From contig JALOBO010000039.1 of assembly GCA_023228225.1 (NCBI GenBank), positions 1 to 9,765 of the forward strand: DNA of 9,765 nt, given 5' to 3'. The DNA comes from Clostridia bacterium. GTDB lineage: Bacteria > Bacillota > Clostridia > Christensenellales > UBA1242. The position numbers and the translations under genes are program-made. The notes below the pieces were generated by a model. That model worked only from the letters and a program-made list of their open reading frames with translations. It was not told the DNA's origin and ran no database searches. Positions 1 to 5,309 of the stretch are shown one piece after another. Position 1 is the first letter of the stretch, and each line of letters begins with the position of its first letter.

Positions 1-794
1 GCTCTTAATCGCAATGTCAATGTGTTGTCACCAACCCAATCAACATCATCGATTTTTACAATACGATTTTTAATGAATGTTTTATAATTATCGTGCTGTT
101 GAATCAGAACTGTTTGTTCGACGCGTTCAGGCATTGTTAGCACGTCCTCTGACGCCATCCAAACCGCTCCGTGCTCTGTCATAAGGTTCATCATCGAATC
201 AATATTTTTATAGCCGTAGATTTGCTTGAAACGATTCCCGCCAAACGTCATACCTGTTGACCATTTGATGAAATCATCCCACCACTCACCTTTAGTATAT
301 TTTACACCTAATAGTTTAGCGTTTGTGTATAAATTTTCATATTTGCCCGCGCATGGTGAACCTGATAACAAAACTACATTTTTTGGTTTTAATTTCAAAA
401 TAAATTTTGTGCGTTTTGATGTGTCATGCCTAACACGACTTGATTCATCTAAAAGTAATGTAAAATTTGTTAATTTAAGTAAGTTTTGTCTGCGAAATAA
501 AATGTCATAATTAATAATTCCAAATCCTGAAAAATTACAAATATCATCGTTTAGTGTTTTTGTTAAATTAATGTATTTTAAATTTGGAAAAAATGTATCA
601 AATGTATTTATCCACATTGGAATTAATGATTTAGGACAAACTAATAATGTTTGTGGGTTGTCAAAAATATAAGATTGTAGAATTCCCAAAATCGATTTAC
701 CTAAACCCATTTCAAGATAAAAACCAACTCTTTCATGGTTTTTAACAAGATTTAACGCATCAAATTGATGTTTATATAATTCAAACTCAATCAT
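1..794 (-). CDS. SNF2-family DEAD/DEAH-like ATPase (phage type), partial: C-terminal part beyond left edge
   Basis: This gene reads from an ATG at 794 through 264 residues without a stop to the window edge. The N-terminal ATPase lobe of the SNF2 superfamily 2 helicases is clear: Walker A EMGLGKS (residues 28-34), motif Ia LLVCPKSLIPMW (about 50-61), motif II as DESS (116-119) in place of DEAH/DEGH, and motif III LLSGSP (142-147). A segment around 216-235 (EDVLTMPERVEQTVLI) matches the stretch before lobe 2 in phage SNF2 proteins. Lobe 2 with motifs V and VI is missing only because the window ends. Such proteins sit in many phage replication modules and are inferred to remodel or unwind DNA using ATP. 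The start overlaps the end of the PCNA gene by 8 bases (ATGATTGA), with no Shine-Dalgarno motif, which suggests coupled translation. Confidence 0.92.
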   Translation of the reverse strand, partial: MIEFELYKHQFDALNLVKNHERVGFYLEMGLGKSILGILQSYIFDNPQTLLVCPKSLIPMWINTFDTFFPNLKYINLTKTLNDDICNFSGFGIINYDILFRRQNLLKLTNFTLLLDESSRVRHDTSKRTKFILKLKPKNVVLLSGSPCAGKYENLYTNAKLLGVKYTKGEWWDDFIKWSTGMTFGGNRFKQIYGYKNIDSMMNLMTEHGAVWMASEDVLTMPERVEQTVLIQQHDNYKTFIKNRIVKIDDVDWVGDNTLTLRLR

Positions 795-1551
795 TTTTTG
801 GTGGGATGCGCGGAGCTATGACAATTTTAATATCAAGTCCATCTGTGTGTAATTCCCAATAAATTGGACGTCCATTTCCAAACGAGCAATTCATCAAACT
901 ATCATATTCAGACAATTCTTTTACTAATGGTATTAGATAATCTCCACCATATGTTGCAACCGCATCGTCACCTTCACACTCAGTGGTTTGTGTTAATTCT
1001 AAAGAATCACCAGCGTTTTCACTATATAATAACTTCAAAGTATGGTTTTTATTTTCAAAGATAACACACATCGCAGGAGTTTCGTTTATTTTTTTAATCA
1101 TGTTTAAACTCTCTTTTAATGTTTTAATATCCATTTTGAATTTACAAGTGTTTCCAGTAATAATTTTTTCAATAGCGTTGTTGAGTTTAATTGTATCTCC
1201 GCCAACATAATTAATTGATATTGCACGCAACGAATACTTATATTTTTCAAACACAAGCTCGATTTTATTATCTTCGAATTTTATATCAACAAACGCTTCC
1301 GTTTTACCTGTCGGGAATATTGGAAATATTTTTTTTAAGTCTAGACCAATTGATAATTCATCTTCATCTAAGTGATATGTTTCAAACAAAGACCTATTTA
1401 AAACAACACTCGCCATACAAGCATTACTTGTGTCTGGACGGGCTGTTTTCCAGCACTCTTTGGATATTATTATTTTGTGGTCATTGTTAATAGCCAAACA
1501 AATTGCTAACGCTTTACGTAACTCATCCACTCTAATTCTGCCTTTAAACAT
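787..1551 (-). CDS. pcn: PCNA-like DNA sliding clamp
   Basis: This is a 254-residue homologue of archaeal/eukaryotic PCNA, close to the usual 245-260. Recognisable parts are the N-terminal half with LNRSLFETYHLDEDELSIGLDL (51-72), which corresponds to the region around the first helix and the 'D/E-I-G-V/I-D-L' strand, an interdomain connector region near 112-135, GGDYLIPLVKEL (202-213) matching the conserved 'DYL' helix, FGNGRPIYWEL (224-234) matching 'F..D.P....', and the C-terminal IAPRIP (245-250) matching the 'LAPR' strand. The product should form a trimeric ring that tethers polymerase and nucleases to DNA. It lies 7 bases after a small HNH-like gene and overlaps the SNF2 ATPase gene. 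An AAGGAG motif at 1563-1568 supports the start. A virus-encoded clamp strongly implies an archaeal host, since bacterial beta clamps do not look like this. Confidence 0.93.
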   Translation of the reverse strand: MFKGRIRVDELRKALAICLAINNDHKIIISKECWKTARPDTSNACMASVVLNRSLFETYHLDEDELSIGLDLKKIFPIFPTGKTEAFVDIKFEDNKIELVFEKYKYSLRAISINYVGGDTIKLNNAIEKIITGNTCKFKMDIKTLKESLNMIKKINETPAMCVIFENKNHTLKLLYSENAGDSLELTQTTECEGDDAVATYGGDYLIPLVKELSEYDSLMNCSFGNGRPIYWELHTDGLDIKIVIAPRIPPKND

Positions 1552-1558
1552 GTGCTCT

Positions 1559-1873
1559 TTAACTCCTTTTCTTCAATGTGACTTTAATTTGTTTACCTTT
1601 ATGGGCTTGTGTTAATGAAACTAATCGCTTAACGTTGGCTCTATACTTCGGCACTACTACTTTTGTGTTATTAGGTGTAAAACCTTTCGATTTATCGATG
1701 CGGCTGATGCGCGCGCCATCAACATATCCATTTTCTAACGACCATCGCATGAATACTTCTTCACTTTCGCGCCATGCTTTACAAACTGTAATGTCAGTTC
1801 TATGTGTTAAATTATAATAAACGTGAGCTAATGGCGAGCTGGCTCCGTATTTCTTTCTGTCAATTCCTACCAT
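1559..1873 (-). CDS. Small phage-type HNH/AP2-like DNA-binding protein, possibly degenerate endonuclease
   Basis: This 104-residue basic protein carries the signature of a phage protein group usually annotated as HNH endonuclease or AP2-domain protein. The signature is ITVCKAWRESEEVFMRWSLENGY (28-50), then DGARISRID (52-60), then GFTPNNTKVV (64-73). In related proteins the pattern reads 'I.V...W..F..F..W...NGY..G..IDRIDN.G.Y.P.NCRW'. The usual cysteine- and glycine-rich stretch before 'ITVC' is mostly absent here, and the family's 'DRID' and 'NCRW' are ISRID and NTKV. It may therefore bind DNA without cutting. The start at 1873 lies about 32 bases from a TATA box and would give a near-leaderless transcript. 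A second ATG at 1880 is out of frame and opens only six codons. The gene leads the PCNA-SNF2 operon. The family assignment is by motif recall only. Confidence 0.55.
   Translation of the reverse strand: MVGIDRKKYGASSPLAHVYYNLTHRTDITVCKAWRESEEVFMRWSLENGYVDGARISRIDKSKGFTPNNTKVVVPKYRANVKRLVSLTQAHKGKQIKVTLKKRS
1563..1568 (-). promoter_or_regulatory. Shine-Dalgarno motif for PCNA gene
   Basis: On the minus strand this reads AAGGAG and lies 11 bases before the PCNA ATG at 1551. It overlaps the last codons of the upstream gene, so an internal operon gene uses a ribosome binding site while the operon's first gene appears leaderless. Confidence 0.6.
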
Positions 1874-1897
1874 TACTCATATAGTTGGTGTTAATAC

Positions 1898-1905
1898 ATA
1901 TTAAA
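1898..1905 (-). promoter_or_regulatory. TATA box for the HNH-like/PCNA/SNF2 operon
   Basis: The minus strand reads TTTAATAT, 25-32 bases before the ATG at 1873. With archaeal spacing of about 26 bases from box centre to transcription start, the mRNA would begin at or just before the start codon. Between box and ATG lies ATTAACACCAACTA, nearly identical to the element in the PolB promoter at the same distance. Confidence 0.55.
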
Positions 1906-2020
1906 GCTTACGTATGAAAATACGGTGGAGTATGCGCGCTTTGTAAAAATATGATGCCTCAAGCGTAAGGTGTATATAGTAAATATGTTATTTTTTATAT
2001 ATGGTTGTTGACGCTGATGT

Positions 2021-2044
2021 GTTTTTACAATATTTTGTAAAAAC
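2021..2044. promoter_or_regulatory. Perfect 10-bp inverted repeat, candidate operator
   Basis: The arms are GTTTTTACAA (2021-2030) and TTGTAAAAAC (2035-2044), separated by TATT. The right arm ends two bases before the TATA box at 2046, where the TFB recognition element would lie. A bound dimer there would block initiation of the 2082 gene. A third half-site, TTGTAAAAAT, lies at 1941-1950. The encoded small possible winged-helix protein just downstream is the obvious candidate ligand (inference). A terminator hairpin is unlikely because no gene ends here. Confidence 0.6.
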
Positions 2045-2045
2045 A

Positions 2046-2055
2046 TTTATATATG
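2046..2055 (+). promoter_or_regulatory. TATA box for the 2082-3057 operon
   Basis: The sequence TTTATATATG begins 36 bases before the ATG at 2082, which predicts a transcription start about 5 bases upstream of that ATG, or about 30 before the alternative ATG at 2106. It directly adjoins the inverted repeat. Confidence 0.55.
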
Positions 2056-2081
2056 TTCACAACTAAAGCATTAAATACCCT

Positions 2082-2456
2082 ATGCGACTTACCTTATTTT
2101 ATACTATGTCATTTTCAAGACTTCGTCGGTCTAATCGATACCTCGATGTCATTGCTATATATGAACAAGTGCAAGGTGAACCGTTTTATGGTAAACAAGT
2201 TGGGATGAATCATTCCAAAATAAGCGTATTAAAAAGTTATGGCGACATCGTTTGTTTAAAAAATCAAACACACAAAATTAATAGTAAAAAAATAACATAT
2301 GAAGTGCAAATGTATCAATTGGCACAATATGTTACGAGTCGTATAACTGAAGATGTTGAGAAAGGAATTATAAGCGTTGAATTTAGAGCACCCATAATTG
2401 AAAGTTTGGTTGAAGAAGTAGAAGAAAAAATGATAGATGAAGATGATGAAATTTAA
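2082..2456 (+). CDS. Small possible winged-helix DNA-binding protein
   Basis: This 124-residue protein is not recognised with certainty. An alternative start is Met9 at 2106 (MSFSRLRRSN), whose product would begin right at the conserved-looking part. Residues about 18-80 look like a small winged helix: helices in YLDVIAIYEQVQGEPF and GMNHSKISVLKSYGDIV, followed by a basic hairpin-like segment CLKNQTHKINSKKITYEVQ. The C-terminal third is strongly acidic (ESLVEEVEEKMIDEDDEI). It follows a perfect inverted repeat and a TATA box, which fits an autoregulator. It overlaps the lipoprotein gene by 20 bases, so the two are cotranscribed. The DNA-binding role is inferred from predicted shape and position only. 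Confidence 0.6.
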   Translation: MRLTLFYTMSFSRLRRSNRYLDVIAIYEQVQGEPFYGKQVGMNHSKISVLKSYGDIVCLKNQTHKINSKKITYEVQMYQLAQYVTSRITEDVEKGIISVEFRAPIIESLVEEVEEKMIDEDDEI

Positions 2457-3057
2457 AGTTAGTATTATCATATTATTACTTTTCGTAATTGTATCAGCAG
2501 GTTGCACAAGTTTAAGTGAATCAACACATGATTCTGCTGATAAAATATATGTTGATTATGTTAGCGCGGGTTATTATTATTTTGAAGATGATAATGACCG
2601 AGGTTATAATTGGACAATTTATCAAGATGACACCACGTGGTATGTTTCTGGAAAAACACCAACTCAATTCATAACTGATGTTAGAAATTTAGAATATTCT
2701 TCGGACAAATCAGCTTACGGGAAAGTAGAAGTTTTTACAACATTCAATGAAACATTAAATCGTGGTTTTGGAGATTGTGAAGACTTATCGTTATTGTTAG
2801 CGCGCGGGCTTCATGACATGGGGTTTGACACGTGTGTTTTTGTAACATACGACCACGTATTTGTGGGGATAAATAAAGCGCAGGTTGAAAGTGGATACTT
2901 GGGAATCAATAGAATGATTGTGCAAAACATGATATATCCTGTGGCAGATAAAAATTGTGTGTTCTATGGTTATTATGCGCTTGAGTCTACAAGTAATTGG
3001 GCGATAGGTTATTTTGATGAATATGATATCGAAATAGAAAAGATTTATTATTTATAA
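2437..3057 (+). CDS. Lipoprotein with transglutaminase-like cysteine peptidase domain
   Basis: This 206-residue protein begins with a lipoprotein signal: basic start, hydrophobic core IIILLLFVIV (10-19) and lipobox SAGC, with Cys23 as the lipidation site. The mature part should be anchored outside the cell membrane. Residues about 105-185 carry a transglutaminase-like (papain-like) core. GFGDCEDLSLLLARGLHDMGF (110-130) supplies nucleophile Cys114, TYDHVFVGI (137-145) supplies His140, and YYALESTS (179-186) supplies Glu183 at the usual acidic position. All three catalytic positions are thus present. Members of this superfamily act as peptidases, amidases or cross-linking enzymes; the substrate here cannot be told. 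Three ATGs lie at 2437, 2443 and 2446, all giving the same signal peptide. The start lies inside the upstream gene and lacks a clear ribosome binding site. A role in surface modification or exclusion of other viruses is only inference. Confidence 0.82.
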   Translation: MKMMKFKVSIIILLLFVIVSAGCTSLSESTHDSADKIYVDYVSAGYYYFEDDNDRGYNWTIYQDDTTWYVSGKTPTQFITDVRNLEYSSDKSAYGKVEVFTTFNETLNRGFGDCEDLSLLLARGLHDMGFDTCVFVTYDHVFVGINKAQVESGYLGINRMIVQNMIYPVADKNCVFYGYYALESTSNWAIGYFDEYDIEIEKIYYL

Positions 3058-3060
3058 AAA

Positions 3061-4116
3061 TTAAAGGATTCTCCTAAAATTTTTACTAAATTGATTTTCT
3101 TTATATCGCGGTTCGTGTGACCGTATAAATTTAGCAATATTGATTGGTTTTAAGTATTTAGGTTTGATTTGAAATTGTTTAGCACATGATTTTTTTATTG
3201 TTATACTAATTGTTATTTTTTGAACCCGTATCTTTCTCACTTGCGGTTTTTTAACAGGAATACGTTTTGCCATGACTAATTGCTTACCGAAAAACGTCTG
3301 CCTACCAACTACATACTTATTATTAGTTCCTTTTTTGAAACTATTTATTGCGGTCGAATACGCGTTTTGCATTGTTTTGTATTGACTGTTTAACCCTTGC
3401 TGACCACTTGCTTTTATTTTATCCAATTCGCTTGCGTATGTTGAGTTGTAGTTATTTAATAATTTGTTTTTATCTTCCGCATATCTATTAGCATAAAACG
3501 TGTTGATTTTATCTAACGCTGATTGATATTCGTTTTGATTACTGGCAGTTAAATCGTTTAATGAATTTTGATACATTGAATCATATTGTGATTCTAGCTC
3601 TTTAATGGAGTTTTGTAAATTAGACTCATAGGTGTTTTTAATTTGATTGGCTACCCCATTTCCTTGATTTGCGTATTTAGCTAAATCTTTCGATTGCGCT
3701 TCCGCATATTGACTTTTAACGGCAGATATTGTATTTCCACGAGCTGTGTTATACGATTCTTTTAATGCTTTTTTACTCTCTTCTACTGCGGTTATGTAAC
3801 TATTATTTAATTCAGCTAATGATAATTGTTCAGCCTCGTCATAGGATGTTTGTAAATCATGTAATGATGTTTGTTTAGCTGTTTCATAACTGTTATCTAG
3901 TTCTTTAATTGCTGAGTTAACAGCATCTTGATAATTATCAGTGAGAACTTCTTTATTTTTTTCGAAACTTTCTTTTAAATTACTTTCCAATTTTTTCATA
4001 TTAACTGCTTGTGGACGAACCGTACCCTGTGAAGCGGACGCACCGCTTATTTCTGGAGTTATAGTGTTTTTAGATGGTGCGTATCCGGCGATAGCACCTT
4101 GTGAGGCGTAAGACAT
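3061..4116 (-). CDS. Long helical protein of 15-residue tandem repeats with basic C-terminal tail
   Basis: This 351-residue protein of unrecognised family has three parts. Residues 1-46 are low-complexity (Ser, Ala, Gly, Gln, Pro). Residues about 47-263 are helical, built from thirteen 15-residue repeats: six at 58-147, an 11-residue insert (148-158), and seven at 159-263. An 11-residue unit (47-57) precedes them. The repeat pattern is hydrophobic at 1, Tyr at 5 (11 of 13), often Ala or Tyr at 8-9, and often Ser and Leu at 12-13. Residues 264-351 hold 24 Lys/Arg and only 2 acidic residues, which suggests nucleic-acid or surface binding. No signal peptide or membrane segment is seen. It has its own TATA box 31 bases upstream. 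It could be a virion structural or DNA-binding rod, but no function can be assigned. It converges on the lipoprotein gene with 3 bases between stops. Confidence 0.8.
   Translation of the reverse strand: MSYASQGAIAGYAPSKNTITPEISGASASQGTVRPQAVNMKKLESNLKESFEKNKEVLTDNYQDAVNSAIKELDNSYETAKQTSLHDLQTSYDEAEQLSLAELNNSYITAVEESKKALKESYNTARGNTISAVKSQYAEAQSKDLAKYANQGNGVANQIKNTYESNLQNSIKELESQYDSMYQNSLNDLTASNQNEYQSALDKINTFYANRYAEDKNKLLNNYNSTYASELDKIKASGQQGLNSQYKTMQNAYSTAINSFKKGTNNKYVVGRQTFFGKQLVMAKRIPVKKPQVRKIRVQKITISITIKKSCAKQFQIKPKYLKPINIAKFIRSHEPRYKENQFSKNFRRIL
3328..3642 (-). repeat. Seven further 15-codon repeats (residues 159-263)
   Basis: The units begin IKNTY, LESQY, LTASN, INTFY, LLNNY, IKASG and MQNAY, in exact 15-residue register. 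They follow an 11-residue spacer (residues 148-158, YANQGNGVANQ). Tyr at position 5 is lost in units 3 and 6 of this block, and the units are less alike than those of the first block. Confidence 0.78.
3676..3945 (-). repeat. Six tandem 15-codon repeats (residues 58-147)
   Basis: The six units begin LTDNY, LDNSY, LQTSY, LNNSY, LKESY and VKSQY, exactly 15 residues apart. Position 1 is Leu or Val and position 5 is always Tyr; position 8 is always Ala. The DNA copies have diverged, so this is a protein-level repeat. Confidence 0.85.
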
Positions 4117-4135
4117 ATTTTAAAATAGAACTTCG

Positions 4136-4146
4136 TTATATAAAAA
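4136..4146 (-). promoter_or_regulatory. TATA box for the 15-residue-repeat protein
   Basis: The minus strand reads TTTTTATATAA, beginning 30 bases before the ATG at 4116, so transcription should start at the start codon. It sits in the 39-base gap after the upstream gene. Confidence 0.6.
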
Positions 4147-4155
4147 AGTATTTAT

Positions 4156-4515
4156 TTATGTCCTCAAAAGATATCCGGGTTTATAAGAGTAGGCTGGGTA
4201 TATGTACTCCCCATCTGCGTCTAAAACACATGCGCTTATGTGACGACCAAACACAGCATCGTTTTTAAATGTAACACCCTCGTGATTGTTTGATTTAGTG
4301 AAATAAATACCATATTTGCGCAAATCGGAATGAATGATTTTTACAATTAAATCTAACAATTGATACGAGTCAAATTCGATTTGGGAATCGGCGCTTATCC
4401 ATTTTTTAGTATTTTTATGATACGTTAAATTTAACGGTCTATAGTGCCATCTTTCAATTGATACGTTTTCAAATCGTTCAAAGCCTGTTGGGAGGTCTAT
4501 CGTGTGATAATTCAT
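4156..4515 (-). CDS. Hypothetical protein, 119 residues
   Basis: No family is recognised. The product is soluble-looking and rich in aromatic residues, with ERWHYRPLNLTYHKNTKKWISADSQIEFDSYQLLDLIVKIIHSDL (21-65) reading as strands followed by a helix. A second half with GIYFTKSNNHEGVTFKNDAVFGRHISACVLDADGEYIYPAYSYKPGY (69-115) looks mainly beta. There is no signal peptide, membrane segment or metal motif. The start at 4515 is 26 bases from the centre of a TATA box, which predicts a leaderless mRNA, and the start codon lies in a small palindrome. It follows the Dcd gene and precedes the repeat protein, with a separate promoter for each. The promoter closely resembles that of the 5260 gene, so the two are probably expressed together. 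Confidence 0.7.
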   Translation of the reverse strand: MNYHTIDLPTGFERFENVSIERWHYRPLNLTYHKNTKKWISADSQIEFDSYQLLDLIVKIIHSDLRKYGIYFTKSNNHEGVTFKNDAVFGRHISACVLDADGEYIYPAYSYKPGYLLRT

Positions 4516-4527
4516 TATTTAATAATG
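4513..4527. promoter_or_regulatory. Palindrome overlapping the start codon at 4515
   Basis: The arms CATTATT and AATAATG flank a single T, and the flanking CGTG (4501-4504) and CACG (4531-4534) extend the symmetry loosely. The minus-strand ATG is part of the left arm. It could be an operator or a start-site hairpin, but AT-rich palindromes of this size also arise by chance. Confidence 0.3.
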
Positions 4528-4538
4528 TGTCACGATAG

Positions 4539-4547
4539 TATATAATT
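4539..4547 (-). promoter_or_regulatory. TATA box for the 4515 gene
   Basis: The minus strand reads ATTATATAC, with its centre about 27 bases before the ATG. Its downstream flank resembles that of the promoter at 5289-5297. Confidence 0.6.
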
Positions 4548-4551
4548 GTTT

Positions 4552-5013
4552 TTATTCGTCCCACGCTTTAGTGGCACCTTTTTGATTCTGATAATGATTT
4601 TTACATTCACCATACAGTTTAGTTGATGGGTGAGCATCCTGAAATATTATTTGTGCAATTTTCATCCCAGCTTCAAGTAATATTGGTTTGTGTAAACACA
4701 TCATTTCTAATGTGATTTGCCCTTTAAAGCCCGCGTCAATCCAACCAGCTGTAAAATGCACAATGAGTCCTTTACGACCTAAACTACTTTTACCATCGAC
4801 CTGTGCCACCACTTTATTGGGCAGTTTTACCGTTTCAATAGTGCTACCCAATATGAAATTATTTGGTTTCATTAAATATGGTAGTTCAACTTTTACGCCA
4901 TCCACTTCGATAACATTATCCAACGTTAAATCATAACTGTTTGGTTGAACTAACTCATCGTTAAAAGGTGTTAACAATCGATTGTGTTTAATTAAATAAT
5001 CAGACCATATCAT
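4552..5013 (-). CDS. dcd: dCTP deaminase / dUTPase family protein
   Basis: This is a 153-residue member of the dCTP deaminase/dUTPase superfamily, somewhat shorter than the usual 170-200. Evidence includes VQPNSYDLTL (22-31), DGKSSLGRKGL (73-83), HFTAGWIDAGFKGQITLE (86-103) and the C-terminal YQNQKGAT (141-148) that closes over the nucleotide. Arg80 and Glu103 are 23 residues apart, as are the catalytic Arg and Glu of E. coli Dcd. Lys75 replaces the first Arg of the usual GRSS. The enzyme should convert dCTP to dUTP or dUMP, or hydrolyse dUTP; deaminase-only, bifunctional and dUTPase-only activity cannot be separated here. It would feed thymidylate synthesis or keep uracil out of viral DNA. 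The gene overlaps the upstream small gene by 14 bases and has a GGGAG motif at 5024-5028. Confidence 0.92.
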   Translation of the reverse strand: MIWSDYLIKHNRLLTPFNDELVQPNSYDLTLDNVIEVDGVKVELPYLMKPNNFILGSTIETVKLPNKVVAQVDGKSSLGRKGLIVHFTAGWIDAGFKGQITLEMMCLHKPILLEAGMKIAQIIFQDAHPSTKLYGECKNHYQNQKGATKAWDE

Positions 5014-5260
5014 TTTTTATTCTCTCCCAGCGAACATGCGAACTACTTTTTGTATCAAATTTTTTAAAATCATTTGATTTACGAACCAATCTTCCAACAC
5101 GTTTACTCTCAATTCCAAATTCCAAATCTAATGTTTCACGCCCAGCACTATTGCGCGCTAAATTATAAAACAAACAAAAATCATTGATACCAAATGGGTT
5201 GGTTTTTTCAGATATTTCCTGCATTACAAGTAGGAGTTTTTTATCATTTAGCGTTGCCAT
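5000..5260 (-). CDS. Small possible winged-helix protein, 86 residues
   Basis: This is a basic, soluble protein of unrecognised family. The predicted layout is a helix (DKKLLLVMQEISEK, 6-19), a second helix near INDFCLFYNLAR (25-36), and then LEFGIESKRVGRLVRKSNDF (47-66), which resembles a recognition helix ('esk.vgrlvr'). A short hairpin-like end with KKFDTKSSSHVRWERI follows. This suits a winged-helix DNA-binding protein, but that is inference from pattern. It has its own TATA box, with a leader of at most a few bases, and is cotranscribed with the dCTP deaminase gene through a 14-base overlap. Confidence 0.6.
   Translation of the reverse strand: MATLNDKKLLLVMQEISEKTNPFGINDFCLFYNLARNSAGRETLDLEFGIESKRVGRLVRKSNDFKKFDTKSSSHVRWERIKNDMV
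5024..5028 (-). promoter_or_regulatory. Shine-Dalgarno-like motif for the dcd gene
   Basis: The minus strand reads GGGAG, 10 bases before the ATG at 5013, within the end of the overlapping upstream gene. It is a second case of an operon-internal gene with a ribosome binding site. Confidence 0.45.
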
Positions 5261-5288
5261 ATGTAATATAATAATATGTCGTCATTAG

Positions 5289-5297
5289 TATATAAAA
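5289..5297 (-). promoter_or_regulatory. TATA box for the 5260-4552 operon
   Basis: The minus strand reads TTTTATATA, about 29-37 bases before the ATG at 5260, which predicts a leader of about five bases. The sequence from TATATACTA to CATATTATTA is shared with the promoter of the 4515 gene. Confidence 0.58.
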
Positions 5298-5309
5298 ATG
5301 ATGTTATTA

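Larger units (their letters stand above)
1874..2081. other. 208-base divergent intergenic control region
   Basis: No gene is seen here. It holds the minus-strand TATA box (1898-1905), a 5-bp hairpin CGTAT-GAAA-ATACG (1911-1924), a distant pair CTTACG (1907-1912) and CGTAAG (1964-1969), and a lone TTGTAAAAA (1941-1949). Further right are a TATA-like TTTTTTATATATGG at 1991-2004, the inverted repeat 2021-2044 and a second TATA box at 2046-2055. The 1905-1970 stretch is visibly richer in G and C than its surroundings (for example TATGCGCGC). A small structured RNA or complex operator is possible, but there is no tRNA or known RNA signature. Confidence 0.6.

Noticed and set aside
226..510. Plus-strand 94-residue frame at the left end
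   Set aside because: It lies antisense to the SNF2 ATPase coding sequence, whose motifs are intact on the minus strand.
864..1490. Plus-strand open frames opposite the PCNA gene
   Set aside because: They are antisense to a clearly conserved gene, overlap one another, and show no recognisable domains or ribosome binding sites.
1874..2081. tRNA or replication origin in the divergent intergenic region
   Set aside because: No T-loop or anticodon-arm pattern is present, and one inverted repeat next to a TATA box is better explained as an operator than as an origin.
3058..3060. Terminator between the convergent genes ending at 3057 and 3061
   Set aside because: Only three bases separate the stop codons, and no hairpin or clear T-run specific to termination can be distinguished from coding sequence.
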